Shown here in pieces: positions 12,062-20,504 of a stretch of 28,401 bases of DNA. Source of the stretch: a virus; IMG/VR virus record IMGVR_UViG_3300047994_000167, positions 1-28,401 of that record; one strand, given 5' to 3'. Within the stretch, counting starts at the first letter, position 1. The number at the start of each line of letters is the position of its first letter. The notes under the pieces were generated by a model, which was not told the DNA's origin, made no database searches, and was given only the letters and a program-made list of their open reading frames with translations. A program made the position numbers and the translations under genes.

Positions 12062-13171
12062 ATGCCGAACCCCAACACCACCAACGAAGTCCCTGAAGAA
12101 TTGGAAATCCTGGAACCGGACAGCCCGGTATCCTTGCGCGAGTCGCTGGACGCCGCCATCGACCTGCACGAAGAGGGTTCCGATGATACTTCTGCTGCGA
12201 ATGATACTGCCCCTCCGGGTACTACCCCAGCTGAGGGTGCCTCCGCGCCCAGCCCTGCCCCCGCGCCTGCGGCGAGCGCCCCATCCGCGCCCCCCGCTGC
12301 CCCTACCGGCGAGCAGCCTGCGGGCATGCCCCCGGCCGCAGATGACCAAATGGCTCGTGCTCCGGGGTCTTGGACCGCTGTTGCCCGCGAGAAGTGGAAC
12401 AATGTTGACCGGGAAGTACGTGCCGAAATTTGGCGCCGTGAAAAAGAAGTTTCCCGTGCAATGACGCAGTCGACGAATGCCCGTCGATTTGAACAAGAGT
12501 TCGGCCAGATGGTCCAGCCTTACCTGGGTTTCATCGCTGCTGAACGGTCGACTCCGCTGCAAGCTGCCCAAAACATGATGCAGACGGCGGCCACCCTTCG
12601 CGTCGGTACTGACCAGCAGAAGGTCGCACTTGTCGCGGACATCATCAAGAATTACAAGGTTGACCTCCAGGCACTCGACAGTGTCTTGGCCGGTCAGACC
12701 CCGGAATTCAACCCGCAAGTCCAGATCGAGCAGATCGTCAATCAGCGCATCCAGGCCGCGATGGGGCAGCAACAGCAAAGCTGGCAGCAACGCCAGCAAC
12801 AGTCTGTCATGCGGGATGCTGAAACCACTATCACCCAGTTCGCCGCCGACCCCAAGAATGAATTCTACGAAGATGTCCGCCACATCATGGGGGACTTGAT
12901 CGCGGGGGCTTCGCAACGCGGCGAACAGATGGAATTGTCTGACGCCTACAGCCGTGCTATACTCATCCATGAGCCGGTTCGTCGAGTCATCGAGGGGCGT
13001 CGGGCGCAGACCGAAGCTGCAACCCGCAGCGCGGCTGCACAGAGGGCACGCCGTGCGAGTGGTGGCGTAGTCCCTTCTGCTGCGGCCACGGGGGGCAATA
13101 ATACAGCCCCAGCGGATGATTCAATTCGGGCTGCCCTGGAGTTCGCAATCGACCAACAACAGGGGCGTTGA
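12062..13171 (+). CDS. Capsid scaffolding protein
   Basis: 369 residues; GAGGA 6 bases upstream. An acidic N-terminus (EELEILEPDSPVSLRESLDAAIDLHEEG) is followed by a Pro/Ala-rich linker (about 45-100), then a long helical Gln-rich core (QAAMGQQQQSWQQRQQQS near 230-247) and a basic C-terminus (RRAQTEAATRSAAAQRARR) that would contact the coat protein. Composition and location between portal and capsid genes are the classical signature of a scaffold, which guides prohead assembly and then exits. There is no protease gene nearby. Assignment is by context and composition. Confidence 0.85.
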   Translation: MPNPNTTNEVPEELEILEPDSPVSLRESLDAAIDLHEEGSDDTSAANDTAPPGTTPAEGASAPSPAPAPAASAPSAPPAAPTGEQPAGMPPAADDQMARAPGSWTAVAREKWNNVDREVRAEIWRREKEVSRAMTQSTNARRFEQEFGQMVQPYLGFIAAERSTPLQAAQNMMQTAATLRVGTDQQKVALVADIIKNYKVDLQALDSVLAGQTPEFNPQVQIEQIVNQRIQAAMGQQQQSWQQRQQQSVMRDAETTITQFAADPKNEFYEDVRHIMGDLIAGASQRGEQMELSDAYSRAILIHEPVRRVIEGRRAQTEAATRSAAAQRARRASGGVVPSAAATGGNNTAPADDSIRAALEFAIDQQQGR

Positions 13172-13191
13172 TGGCCTTACCAGGGCCGACA

Positions 13192-13206
13192 GGATCGTAA
13201 CGATCC
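13192..13206. other. Short hairpin before capsid gene
   Basis: GGATCG, three-base loop TAA, CGATCC: a perfect 6-bp stem in the 81-base gap before the major capsid gene. With no T-run it is more likely an mRNA stability or processing element than a terminator. Confidence 0.4.
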
Positions 13207-13252
13207 CTGCCAAACACGGTAACACCTTCAACTTCTTTCTGAGGACCAAATC

Positions 13253-14230
13253 ATGGCATTCGCCAATTATTCCGACATCGTCGCCACGACGATCCAGCAG
13301 CGTTCGCGTAAGATCGCGGACAACGTCACCCAGAACAACGCCATCTTGGCCAAGATGAGCGCTGGCGGCAACATCAAGACTTTCGGTGGTGGTTCGTCCA
13401 TCCTGGAAGAAATCTCGTTCGCGCAGAATGGCAATGCCGGCTGGTATTCGGGTTACGACCTATTGCCCGTCGCCGCCCAAGACGTCATCAGCGCTGCCGA
13501 GTACGACATCAAGCAGCTGGCTTGCCCGGTCATCATGTCCGGCCTGGAAGGCTTGCAGAATTCGGGCCGCGAGCAGATGATCGACCTGATGGAATCGCGT
13601 CTGTCGGTCGCTGAAGCCACCATGGCCAACATGATGTCGCAAGGCATGTACGGCGATGGTAGCGCTGCTGGTGGCCGTTCGATTGTCGGCCTGGATGCTG
13701 CGGTTTCGACCACTCCGAATACTGGCACCTACGGCGGCATCAACCGCGCCAATTGGAACTTCTGGCGCAACAAGTACACCAGCGTTGCTGGTCCACTGGC
13801 GTCGGCCACGGCTGTCGCCTTGCTCGGCGCGATGAACACGATGTGGGCGTCGCTGGTCCGTGGTTCGGATCGCCCGAATCTGATGATCATGGATTCGCTG
13901 TTCTGGTCCGCCTATACCGGCGCGCTCCAGTCTCAACAGCGTTTCAGCGATCCGAAGATGGCCGAGTTCGGCTTCCCGTCGATCAAGTTCATGGACTGTG
14001 ATGTCGTTCTGGATGGTGGTATCGGTGGTTACGCCACCGCGCGTACCTGCTACTTCCTGAACACGAAGTACCTGAAGCATCGTCCGCATCGTGACCGCAA
14101 CATGGTTCCGCTGGCCCCCAATCGCCGCTACGCGATCAACCAGGATGCCGAAGTGCAAATCCTGGCATGGGCAGGCAACATGACCTGCTCCGGTGCCCAG
14201 TTCCAGGGCCGTCTGACCTACGCTTCTTAA
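13253..14230 (+). CDS. Major capsid protein
   Basis: 325 residues; GAGGA 7 bases upstream. The start MAFANYSDIVATTIQQRSRKIADNVTQNNAIL followed by a glycine-rich GGxxxILEEI segment is the pattern of HK97-fold coat proteins in podoviruses that use a separate scaffold. GGRSIVGLDAAVS (about 142-155) and the closing VQILAWAGNMTCSGAQFQGRL are also conserved-looking. Strong codon bias and the hairpin terminator directly after the gene fit a highly expressed structural product. Hundreds of copies form the shell. Confidence 0.93.
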   Translation: MAFANYSDIVATTIQQRSRKIADNVTQNNAILAKMSAGGNIKTFGGGSSILEEISFAQNGNAGWYSGYDLLPVAAQDVISAAEYDIKQLACPVIMSGLEGLQNSGREQMIDLMESRLSVAEATMANMMSQGMYGDGSAAGGRSIVGLDAAVSTTPNTGTYGGINRANWNFWRNKYTSVAGPLASATAVALLGAMNTMWASLVRGSDRPNLMIMDSLFWSAYTGALQSQQRFSDPKMAEFGFPSIKFMDCDVVLDGGIGGYATARTCYFLNTKYLKHRPHRDRNMVPLAPNRRYAINQDAEVQILAWAGNMTCSGAQFQGRLTYAS

Positions 14231-14249
14231 TCCCCGGATGGAAGCTCTA

Positions 14250-14283
14250 GGGGATCCCGGGCCAACTGGGATCCCCTTTTCTT
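14250..14283 (+). terminator. Intrinsic terminator/attenuator after capsid gene
   Basis: GGGGATCCC (14250-14258) pairs perfectly with GGGATCCCC (14268-14276), followed by TTTTCTTT. The hairpin plus T-run lies 20 bases beyond the capsid stop and just before the ribosome site of the next gene. It would lower expression of downstream genes relative to the capsid protein. Confidence 0.88.
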
Positions 14284-14296
14284 TAGGAGAAAGAAC

Positions 14297-14941
14297 ATGC
14301 CAGCTACTTACGCGACGGACGGGGCAATCAACAATGCCCAGGCCGGGAACGACATCGGGGGTGCCAGTACTGGCATCGGCATCGGTGCGAATCATGCGGG
14401 GGTTGCCCCCCGTGCTTTTGTCGACAACGTTGCTGACCAATTGGCTTGGCACATCGGTGGTGGCGACAATGTTGCCGGTTCCGCTAGCAACACGGGACCG
14501 ATCCTGCAAGTCCCTGTCACTGTGACAGCGGGTAGTGGGTACACCAACGGCACTTACCGTGTCCAATCGACCGGGGGCGGCGCTCCTGACGGCAGTGCTG
14601 AAGTCGAGTTTGTGATCACGGCGGGTGCGTTGGCTTCTGCCCGCGTTGTCCGCGCTGGCGCGAAGTTCACCAGCGCCCCGACGTTCACGGTGGCGAACGC
14701 CAAGAACGTGCAAGATGGCACCGGCCCCGGTGCTGGTACTCTCGGCGCTCTGATCGTTTCTGTCGGGCTGTTGTCGCAAATCTACGCACTGGGCGCAGCG
14801 TTCGGCGCGAACAAGAACACCCAGTCGTTGACTGCGACCGGCGCTGTCGCCATCAATGCGGCGGTCACCCCGTCGACCTACCTCAACCGGTCGGGTCGTG
14901 CGATGGTCGCTGGCGAAGCAGTATGGGCCGTTGAACCCTGA
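14297..14941 (+). CDS. Head accessory/decoration-type protein
   Basis: 214 residues with AGGAG upstream. The chain is Gly/Ala/Thr-rich and beta-predicted. It includes a VPVTVTAGSGYTNGTYRVQSTGGGAP block of the kind repeated in phage capsid or tail surface proteins. Glycine-rich N-terminal region (INNAQAGNDIGGASTGIGIGANHAG). Position right after the capsid terminator suggests a capsid decoration or head-fibre protein. No catalytic motif is seen. Function is inferred from place and composition. Confidence 0.65.
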   Translation: MPATYATDGAINNAQAGNDIGGASTGIGIGANHAGVAPRAFVDNVADQLAWHIGGGDNVAGSASNTGPILQVPVTVTAGSGYTNGTYRVQSTGGGAPDGSAEVEFVITAGALASARVVRAGAKFTSAPTFTVANAKNVQDGTGPGAGTLGALIVSVGLLSQIYALGAAFGANKNTQSLTATGAVAINAAVTPSTYLNRSGRAMVAGEAVWAVEP

Positions 14942-14984
14942 TCCATAAAAATAAAACCTCCCCCACCCACCACAAGGAATTATC

Positions 14985-15551
14985 ATGCAAGAACTTGACT
15001 TCGACCATACAATGTACGAGCGTGAATACGCTGGTGATGATCGCATGTTGGTCTATTTCTTCACCGAGGTCATCCCCGACGAAGAGGCCAGCAAGGTCGC
15101 GGGCATCCGCAAGTTCCGTGAAGCGGAAATGATCCATATTGCGGCCCCCGGCGCGAAGAGCAGCATTATCATCCGGGAAGTCCGTGAAGATGACAAGCAT
15201 CGCTTCGCGGCCAAGTATGAGAAGTTCCAAAAGGGGATGGTCGACGAGCAAGTCGAAGGTTACCCTCTGAAGGAATGGTCGATTCTGTCCCGGTCGATGG
15301 TCGAGGAACTGAAACACCTGGGTTTCCGTACTGTTGAGCAGATCGCGTCAGCATCTGACAGCGTGGTCAGCAAGTACCCGGGTCTGCGTGAACTTCAGAG
15401 CCGCGCCAAAACTTGGCTCGAGTCGCAGAAATCGACTGTCCCGCTGGAAAAGCTCCATACCCAGGTCGAGGAAATGAAAAAGCAGATGGATGCTCTACTG
15501 AAGGCCAACGAAGATCTGGTCGCTGCGGCCAAGGCCAAGAAAGCCGCCTGA
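14985..15551 (+). CDS. Phage head-region protein with C-terminal coiled coil
   Basis: 188 residues; AAGGA upstream. The N-terminal part is beta/alpha (DDRMLVYFFTEVIPDEEASK; IIIREVREDDKHRFAAKYEKFQKG). A helix-hairpin-helix-like segment (HLGFRTVEQIASASDSVVSKYPGL, near 108-131) is followed by a long charged helix (VPLEKLHTQVEEMKKQMDALLKANEDL). I recall similar proteins encoded at this position in other podoviruses without an assigned role. It may be a minor virion or assembly protein. Confidence 0.7.
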   Translation: MQELDFDHTMYEREYAGDDRMLVYFFTEVIPDEEASKVAGIRKFREAEMIHIAAPGAKSSIIIREVREDDKHRFAAKYEKFQKGMVDEQVEGYPLKEWSILSRSMVEELKHLGFRTVEQIASASDSVVSKYPGLRELQSRAKTWLESQKSTVPLEKLHTQVEEMKKQMDALLKANEDLVAAAKAKKAA

Positions 15552-15553
15552 TC

Positions 15554-15958
15554 ATGGCCTGCTACCCATATTTCTGCCAGGAATGTGGGCACGAGGAGGA
15601 GGTCATTCAATCGATCTCCTCCTACTGCAAAGCCCCAATCCGTCCGATATGCTGTGGCAAAGACATGGGGCGCAAGATGACGCTCCCCATGGTGTCTTTC
15701 GATATCCCGAACTGGGGGTCGTTCCAGTCCACCATTGACGGCACGGTCATTGATTCGAAGTCGAAGCAGCGGGAACACATGGCCAAACATGGTGTCGTGC
15801 TCTACGATGATATTGCCCCCGACATCGAGCGCAATAAAAAGCGCATCCAGGCCACAGCGGTCGCTGATATCAAGCAAGATCTGATCGAGGCCACCCACCG
15901 TGTCGAAGCAGGGTACAAACCCCAACTGGAGAGCGCGGACAATATTGTCCCGGCATAA
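15554..15958 (+). CDS. FmdB-type zinc-ribbon protein
   Basis: 134 residues, ATG two bases after the preceding stop. The N-terminus YFCQECGHEEEV (C8-x2-C11) and the later RPICCGKDMGR (C33/C34) form a treble-clef zinc ribbon as in the FmdB regulatory-type family, common in this genome position in phages. Instead of a CxxC second knuckle it has adjacent cysteines. Residues 50-134 are polar and helical. Its role in head or connector assembly is unknown. Confidence 0.78.
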   Translation: MACYPYFCQECGHEEEVIQSISSYCKAPIRPICCGKDMGRKMTLPMVSFDIPNWGSFQSTIDGTVIDSKSKQREHMAKHGVVLYDDIAPDIERNKKRIQATAVADIKQDLIEATHRVEAGYKPQLESADNIVPA

Positions 15959-15961
15959 ATC

Positions 15962-16696
15962 ATGGCAGACTTCAATCGCCGAATCAGTGGGTATGACTGT
16001 GTGAAGCGGGTCTTGGGCGGTCAAGGCCTCCCTATTCCTGTTTCGGCGTCTGGGTCACAGAATGCTTTGGATCGTCAGATATGGGCGCTGCTCACTGAGG
16101 TCGGACAAGACCTGCTTGAGAAGCACAACTGGCAGGGCTTGAACAACACCTACACAATCACGACTGTCCCGGGGCAAACCACGTACCCCCTCCCCAATGA
16201 TTTCCAGTCGTTCATCGATTCCACGGCATGGAATAATAATGCACGTCTTCCATTGATTGGCCCAATGTCGGACCAGGACTGGGCGCTGTTACAGGCGCGG
16301 CAACTCGGCGGCACGACTCTCCGCATGCAATATATCATCCAAGATGATAATGTGGAGTTCTACGCCGTTCCGACTGAGGTACAGACCATCACAATGCCGT
16401 ACATTTCACGTGGCTGGGTTCGCGATGCGACGAATCCGTTGTTGTACCGTGATTACGTGGCGAACGACGGCGATACTATCATGTATGCTCCCAGGCTGAT
16501 CATCGCAGCCCTCAAGCGTCGTTTCCGGATTGAGAAGGGGTTCGATGCGACTGCTGCCGACGAAGAGTACAGGCTCGCGCTTGAAGCGGCCAAGTACAAT
16601 GACTCTCCGAAGAAGGATTTGAGTCTGAATTCTCGCGCCGGGTATCCGTATCTCGGTTATTGGAATATGCCGGATACGAACTATGGCACGCCCTAA
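15962..16696 (+). CDS. Head-tail adaptor / tail tubular-A-like connector protein
   Basis: 244 residues. The N-terminal helical part (CVKRVLGGQGL…NALDRQIWALLTEVGQDLLEKHNWQGLNNTYTITTVPGQTTYPLPNDFQSFID) is the recognisable pattern of podovirus gatekeeper/adaptor proteins, which sit under the portal. A beta segment and a C-terminal LIIAALKRRFRIEKGFDATAADEEYRLALEAAKYND helix pair follow. It ends overlapping the next gene by 14 bases. Twelve copies would close the portal and attach the tail hub. Confidence 0.85.
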   Translation: MADFNRRISGYDCVKRVLGGQGLPIPVSASGSQNALDRQIWALLTEVGQDLLEKHNWQGLNNTYTITTVPGQTTYPLPNDFQSFIDSTAWNNNARLPLIGPMSDQDWALLQARQLGGTTLRMQYIIQDDNVEFYAVPTEVQTITMPYISRGWVRDATNPLLYRDYVANDGDTIMYAPRLIIAALKRRFRIEKGFDATAADEEYRLALEAAKYNDSPKKDLSLNSRAGYPYLGYWNMPDTNYGTP

Positions 16697-18290
16697 TCCT
16701 TCTGATCGTCCCCGTCAATCATCGTCTTCGATGTCGGCCCCCATTGGGGGTCTGAATGTCCGCGACGCTATCCAGTCGATGCCGTCGAACGATGCTGTTG
16801 AACTGGTGAATTGGATCGCGCAGCAGTACGGTGTCCGATCCCGCAAGGGATATAAGGAATGGTGTACAGGTCTTGGCGCTCCTGTCAGAACGGTCATGGT
16901 CTACCAACCCGACCGCCAGAATCTGACCAATTTCAAATTGTTCGGGGTGACCGACGCAGCGGTCAAGGACATCACCGCGCCATCATCTTCCCCCGCAACA
17001 TCATTGGCTCTCCCAGGTACTGACGGATACGGGTATTTCAGTTCGACCATGTACGCAAATACAGCGGGAAATTTCCTGATGTGTTGTTCGCATGAGGGCG
17101 GGTACCGCTACTTCAACGGGACTACCTGGACCACCCCGGCCATGGGATCTGGTGCGGGGCAAATTGCTAATGTTGACCCGGGGAACCTATGCTTCGTGGC
17201 CAGCTGGAAGCGCCGCGCGTGGTTCATCGAGAAAAATTCCGCTAGGGTCTGGTATCTCCCGACTGACCAAATCGTTGGCGCGGCGAACATGCTTGACCTT
17301 GGTCCCTTTATGCGTAAGGGGGGAAAGCTTTCATTCATTGCTACCTGGACTATCGATGCAGGCGAGGGTATCGACGATTTCATCGTGTTCGGCAGCGAGA
17401 ATGGCGAAATTCTGATATACAAGGGTGTGAACCCTGATTCAGCGAGTTCATTCAGCCTGCAGGGTGTTTACTATGTCGGGGCGCTCCCGGTCGGTCGTCG
17501 GGCGTATGTCGAAATGGGGGGAGATCTTCTAATCCTCAGCGAACTGGGCATCCAACCGCTATCATATGTGACCCGTGGTGGTCAAAGCATGTTACGGTCG
17601 AGTTCGGTTGACTACCTCGCCAAGATCCAGCCGAAGCTCGCAGAACTTGTCTCCCAGTACGCGAACGTGCTCGGGTGGTCACTGACTTTCTTTCCTCGTG
17701 AAAATTTCATGATTGTCGATGTTCCCACGGGGGTGACGTCACAGTATGTCCAATATACGCTATATACGAACACCAACACGTGGTGCGTATTCAATGGCAT
17801 GCCCATGAACGGATCGGCGTGCATTGCGAACAACCAGCTTTATTTCGGGGCCGATGACGGGAAGGTCTATCTCGGCCACGAAGGGTACTTTGATGCGGTC
17901 CCCCTGGGCCAGTCGGTGGGGAATGGTATCTACGGGAAGATCCAGCCTGCGTACAGTTATTTTGGCAGGGTGGGCGCGAACAAACAATTCCTGATGGCGC
18001 GGCCCAATTTCATGGCCACAGACCGCCCCAGTGTGGTCTGTACGATGCTTGCGGACTTTCAGACCATCCCTCCTGCTGGCAATCCGGTGGCATCGGCTCC
18101 AGTTGGTGCTCGTTGGGATATTTCCAAGTGGGATGAGGCAGTATGGGCTGGCGCGCTCAATGTTTTCTCGGATTGGTACGGCGTTGAAGCCCTTGGATAT
18201 ACCGGGTCGCTGGTGATTGACACGACATGTCCTGGCGACACGTTCTTGGCGTCGATCGATTACTTATACGAGACGGGCGGCGTGCTATGA
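16683..18290 (+). CDS. Tail hub / packaged-DNA stabilisation protein (P22 gp10-type)
   Basis: 535 residues, overlapping the adaptor by 14 bases; an in-frame ATG at 16731 (MSAPIGGLNVRDAIQSMPS) is an equally plausible start. The sequence is beta-rich with recurrent short strands and WxxxNxxxW-like turns, and includes IGGLNVRDAIQSMPSNDAVELVNWIAQQYGVRSRKG, which is characteristic of this family in podoviruses. It plugs and completes the tail hub beneath the adaptor. It ends ATGA-coupled to the next gene. Assignment is by family pattern and gene order. Confidence 0.85.
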   Translation: MARPNPSDRPRQSSSSMSAPIGGLNVRDAIQSMPSNDAVELVNWIAQQYGVRSRKGYKEWCTGLGAPVRTVMVYQPDRQNLTNFKLFGVTDAAVKDITAPSSSPATSLALPGTDGYGYFSSTMYANTAGNFLMCCSHEGGYRYFNGTTWTTPAMGSGAGQIANVDPGNLCFVASWKRRAWFIEKNSARVWYLPTDQIVGAANMLDLGPFMRKGGKLSFIATWTIDAGEGIDDFIVFGSENGEILIYKGVNPDSASSFSLQGVYYVGALPVGRRAYVEMGGDLLILSELGIQPLSYVTRGGQSMLRSSSVDYLAKIQPKLAELVSQYANVLGWSLTFFPRENFMIVDVPTGVTSQYVQYTLYTNTNTWCVFNGMPMNGSACIANNQLYFGADDGKVYLGHEGYFDAVPLGQSVGNGIYGKIQPAYSYFGRVGANKQFLMARPNFMATDRPSVVCTMLADFQTIPPAGNPVASAPVGARWDISKWDEAVWAGALNVFSDWYGVEALGYTGSLVIDTTCPGDTFLASIDYLYETGGVL

Positions 18291-18760
18291 AGTGTTTCGC
18301 GAACTCAGATCCGTCACTCGTATCCGCATTTTTTGTTAGTCGGATGGGGCTTGCTGTCGGGTATCGTTTCAAAGGCATCCTATGGGTCCCGGAGGAATGC
18401 AGGGCCAACAGGATGTCGATGGATGATGTTGCGGTTGCGGTCGGCTTCGATGGTTGGATTGGTCACACGTGTCTTATGCACGTGGTCATCCAAAAGCCCG
18501 ACATGCTCACCCGGCACATGATCCGAGAAGCGTTTGATTACATCTTCAACACTTGCGGCATGAATTGTGTGCTGGGGATGGTTGACAGCACGAACCATCC
18601 TGCGGTAGAATTCGACACGAGGCTAGGCTTCCGAGAAGTACACCGGATCTCCCAAGGCGGAATCGACGGCGATATGATAATCTTCAGCATGCAGAAACAA
18701 GACTGCCGCTGGATTCGCAAGGAGATTCGACATGGGGAAGAGTGCACCAGCGGCACCTGA
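18287..18760 (+). CDS. GNAT-like acetyltransferase fold protein
   Basis: 157 residues, start overlapping the upstream stop (ATGA). The middle and C-terminal pattern (HVVIQKPDMLTRHMIREAFDYIFNTCGMNCVLGMVDSTNHPAVEFDTRLGFREVHRISQGG) matches the GNAT acetyl-CoA fold: beta strand, helix, then the N-x2-A…LGF-x-E motif near residues 103-116. Similar proteins occur between tail and internal virion genes of many podoviruses; target unknown. A dedicated toxin or modification role is possible. Its 3' end overlaps the next gene by 29 bases. Confidence 0.78.
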   Translation: MKCFANSDPSLVSAFFVSRMGLAVGYRFKGILWVPEECRANRMSMDDVAVAVGFDGWIGHTCLMHVVIQKPDMLTRHMIREAFDYIFNTCGMNCVLGMVDSTNHPAVEFDTRLGFREVHRISQGGIDGDMIIFSMQKQDCRWIRKEIRHGEECTSGT

Positions 18761-20138
18761 TTATACCGGAGCTGCCAAGGAACAGGCAACGGCTTCGGCG
18801 GACATCACCAATCAGCAAACGTGGGCAAATCGCCCTACGCTGAATACGCCATGGGGGTCCCAGACATGGGATACCTCAAGTGCTGTTGACCCGGCCACTG
18901 GGAAACCCGTCACCCAGTGGACCAGTAACATCAATCTGACTCCTGAACAGCAAGCGGCGCTGGATTCACAGCAGAACATCCAACAGGGGCGCTCCAACGC
19001 TGCTGAAACGTTACTCGGTCAGGCCACCAGCAATTTCCAAAAGCCCATTGACTGGAATTCGCTTCCCGCGCAGGCCGGATCGGTTACCCCCGGCCAGATG
19101 GGAACATCCCCGACAGGGGCCGATGCCACAGTCCGCAATCTGGATGCCCCCACTTCGTCTCGCCCCTTCAGCTTCGGGGTCGACCAAGGGAATATCCAAA
19201 CGTCGGTCGGCGCGACCCCCGAAGCTGTTCGCCAGCAAGCTCAAGACGCGGTATGGAATGCCCAAAAGGGCGGGCTGGATCAGCAGCGATCGGACCTGGA
19301 GAATCAACTCGCCAATCAGGGGCTTTCCCGTGGTTCCGAAGCATGGAATCGCGAAGAAACCCGGATGGACGATGCGTACGCGCGCGCCCGATTGCAAGCT
19401 GTCGATGCAGGCCGTCAAGAAGCTGCCCAGATGTTTGGCCAGAACCTCCAGTCCGGCCAGTTCACGAACGCTGCCCAGGCCCAGGATTTCGGCCAAGATT
19501 TCCAGAACGCTGGAATGAACAATCAGGCCATTCAGCAGCAGTTCGCGCAGGACATGTCCGGAAAGACTTTCGAAAACCAGGGGCAGCAACAGGAATTTCA
19601 GAATTTGATGTCGCTCGCCCAGCAGGGCGACAAGCAAGCCCTGCAACAGTTGCAGATGCAGATTTCTGCAGGCGGATTCAATAACCAGAACCGGCAGCAG
19701 GCAATCGCTGAAATGCTACAGCAGCGCGGCACGACTCTGAATGAATTGAACGCCCTGCTCACTGGTCAGCAAGTCAACATGCCGCAGATGCAGAATTTCA
19801 GTCAAGCGTCGAAGTCCGAGACTCCTGACCTGATGGGCGCGGCCCAGAATCAGTATAGCGCTTCGATGGATGCGTTCAATGCGAAGCAGGCTCAAATCGG
19901 CCAATTGGCGCAGCTTGGTGGATCAGCAGCGATGATGTTCTCCGATATCCGACTGAAGGAAAACATCGAGCAGGTGGGTATTCTCTCCAGCGGGCTGCCT
20001 ATGGTAGAATGGTCCTACATCGGCCTCCCGGGCCGTCATGTTGGTGTCATCGCGCAGCAAGCCCTCAAGTTCTGTCCTGAGGCCGTGGAGCTGGACCCGA
20101 GCGGCTACCTCAAAGTCGACTATTCGAAGGTGCACTAA
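18732..20138 (+). CDS. Gln-rich virion protein with C-terminal S74-type chaperone domain
   Basis: 468 residues. The N-terminus MGKSAPAAPDYTGAAKEQA and TWANRPTLNTPWGSQTW are a widespread pattern in podovirus virion proteins encoded before the ejection genes. A long Gln/Asn/Ala-rich helical middle follows (about 60-390). From ~404, SDIRLKENIEQVG…GRHVGVIAQQALKFCPEAVELDPSGYLKVDYSKV is the intramolecular chaperone (endosialidase-type, peptidase S74), which in fibres trimerises and self-cleaves before the Ser. Here the domain is short, about 65 residues, without the usual C-terminal helices. Exact location in the virion is inference. Confidence 0.85.
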   Translation: MGKSAPAAPDYTGAAKEQATASADITNQQTWANRPTLNTPWGSQTWDTSSAVDPATGKPVTQWTSNINLTPEQQAALDSQQNIQQGRSNAAETLLGQATSNFQKPIDWNSLPAQAGSVTPGQMGTSPTGADATVRNLDAPTSSRPFSFGVDQGNIQTSVGATPEAVRQQAQDAVWNAQKGGLDQQRSDLENQLANQGLSRGSEAWNREETRMDDAYARARLQAVDAGRQEAAQMFGQNLQSGQFTNAAQAQDFGQDFQNAGMNNQAIQQQFAQDMSGKTFENQGQQQEFQNLMSLAQQGDKQALQQLQMQISAGGFNNQNRQQAIAEMLQQRGTTLNELNALLTGQQVNMPQMQNFSQASKSETPDLMGAAQNQYSASMDAFNAKQAQIGQLAQLGGSAAMMFSDIRLKENIEQVGILSSGLPMVEWSYIGLPGRHVGVIAQQALKFCPEAVELDPSGYLKVDYSKVH

Positions 20139-20504
20139 ATGAGCATGACCCCCGAAATGATCCAAAACCTGATGCAGAGTGGCGCGGATGATCCGCAACT
20201 CGCCCAGTTGAAGCGTCAGCAAGCAATGGCCGACTCCCTGCGCAAACAGTCCATGGGTTCTCCAGGAATGGTCGACGCGGGGCGGTTGCGTGTTGCTCCC
20301 ATCGGTCAGATTGCCTCCAACGCGATGGCCGGATATCAGGCGAATCAGATGCAACCGGGGATCGACACTGGTATGCAGCAAGCCGCGCAGCGTTCGGCCC
20401 AGTCGCGCCAAGCGCATGCCGATGCGGTCGCCATGGCCTTGCGTCGAAACTACCCCCAATCCGCCGCCCCGACACTGCCACCTGATGGTTATGAGGACCA
20501 ATAA
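20139..20504 (+). CDS. Small internal virion / ejection protein candidate
   Basis: 121 residues, starting directly after the previous stop and ending in a TAATG overlap with the next gene. It is Met/Gln/Ala-rich and helical (MIQNLMQSGADDPQLAQLKRQQAMADSLRKQS), with an AGYQANQM…GMQQAAQRSAQSRQAHADAVAMAL segment. No catalytic motif. The gene order (S74 protein, small protein, two larger proteins) matches the internal-protein cluster of P22-like podoviruses. Confidence 0.72.
   Translation: MSMTPEMIQNLMQSGADDPQLAQLKRQQAMADSLRKQSMGSPGMVDAGRLRVAPIGQIASNAMAGYQANQMQPGIDTGMQQAAQRSAQSRQAHADAVAMALRRNYPQSAAPTLPPDGYEDQ

Noticed and set aside
13460-15046. 528-codon open frame on the minus strand antisense to the capsid and decoration genes
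   Set aside because: It spans two well-supported genes and the terminator, has no ribosome site, and its composition (Arg/His/Gly-rich) is what the codon bias of the sense genes generates antisense.
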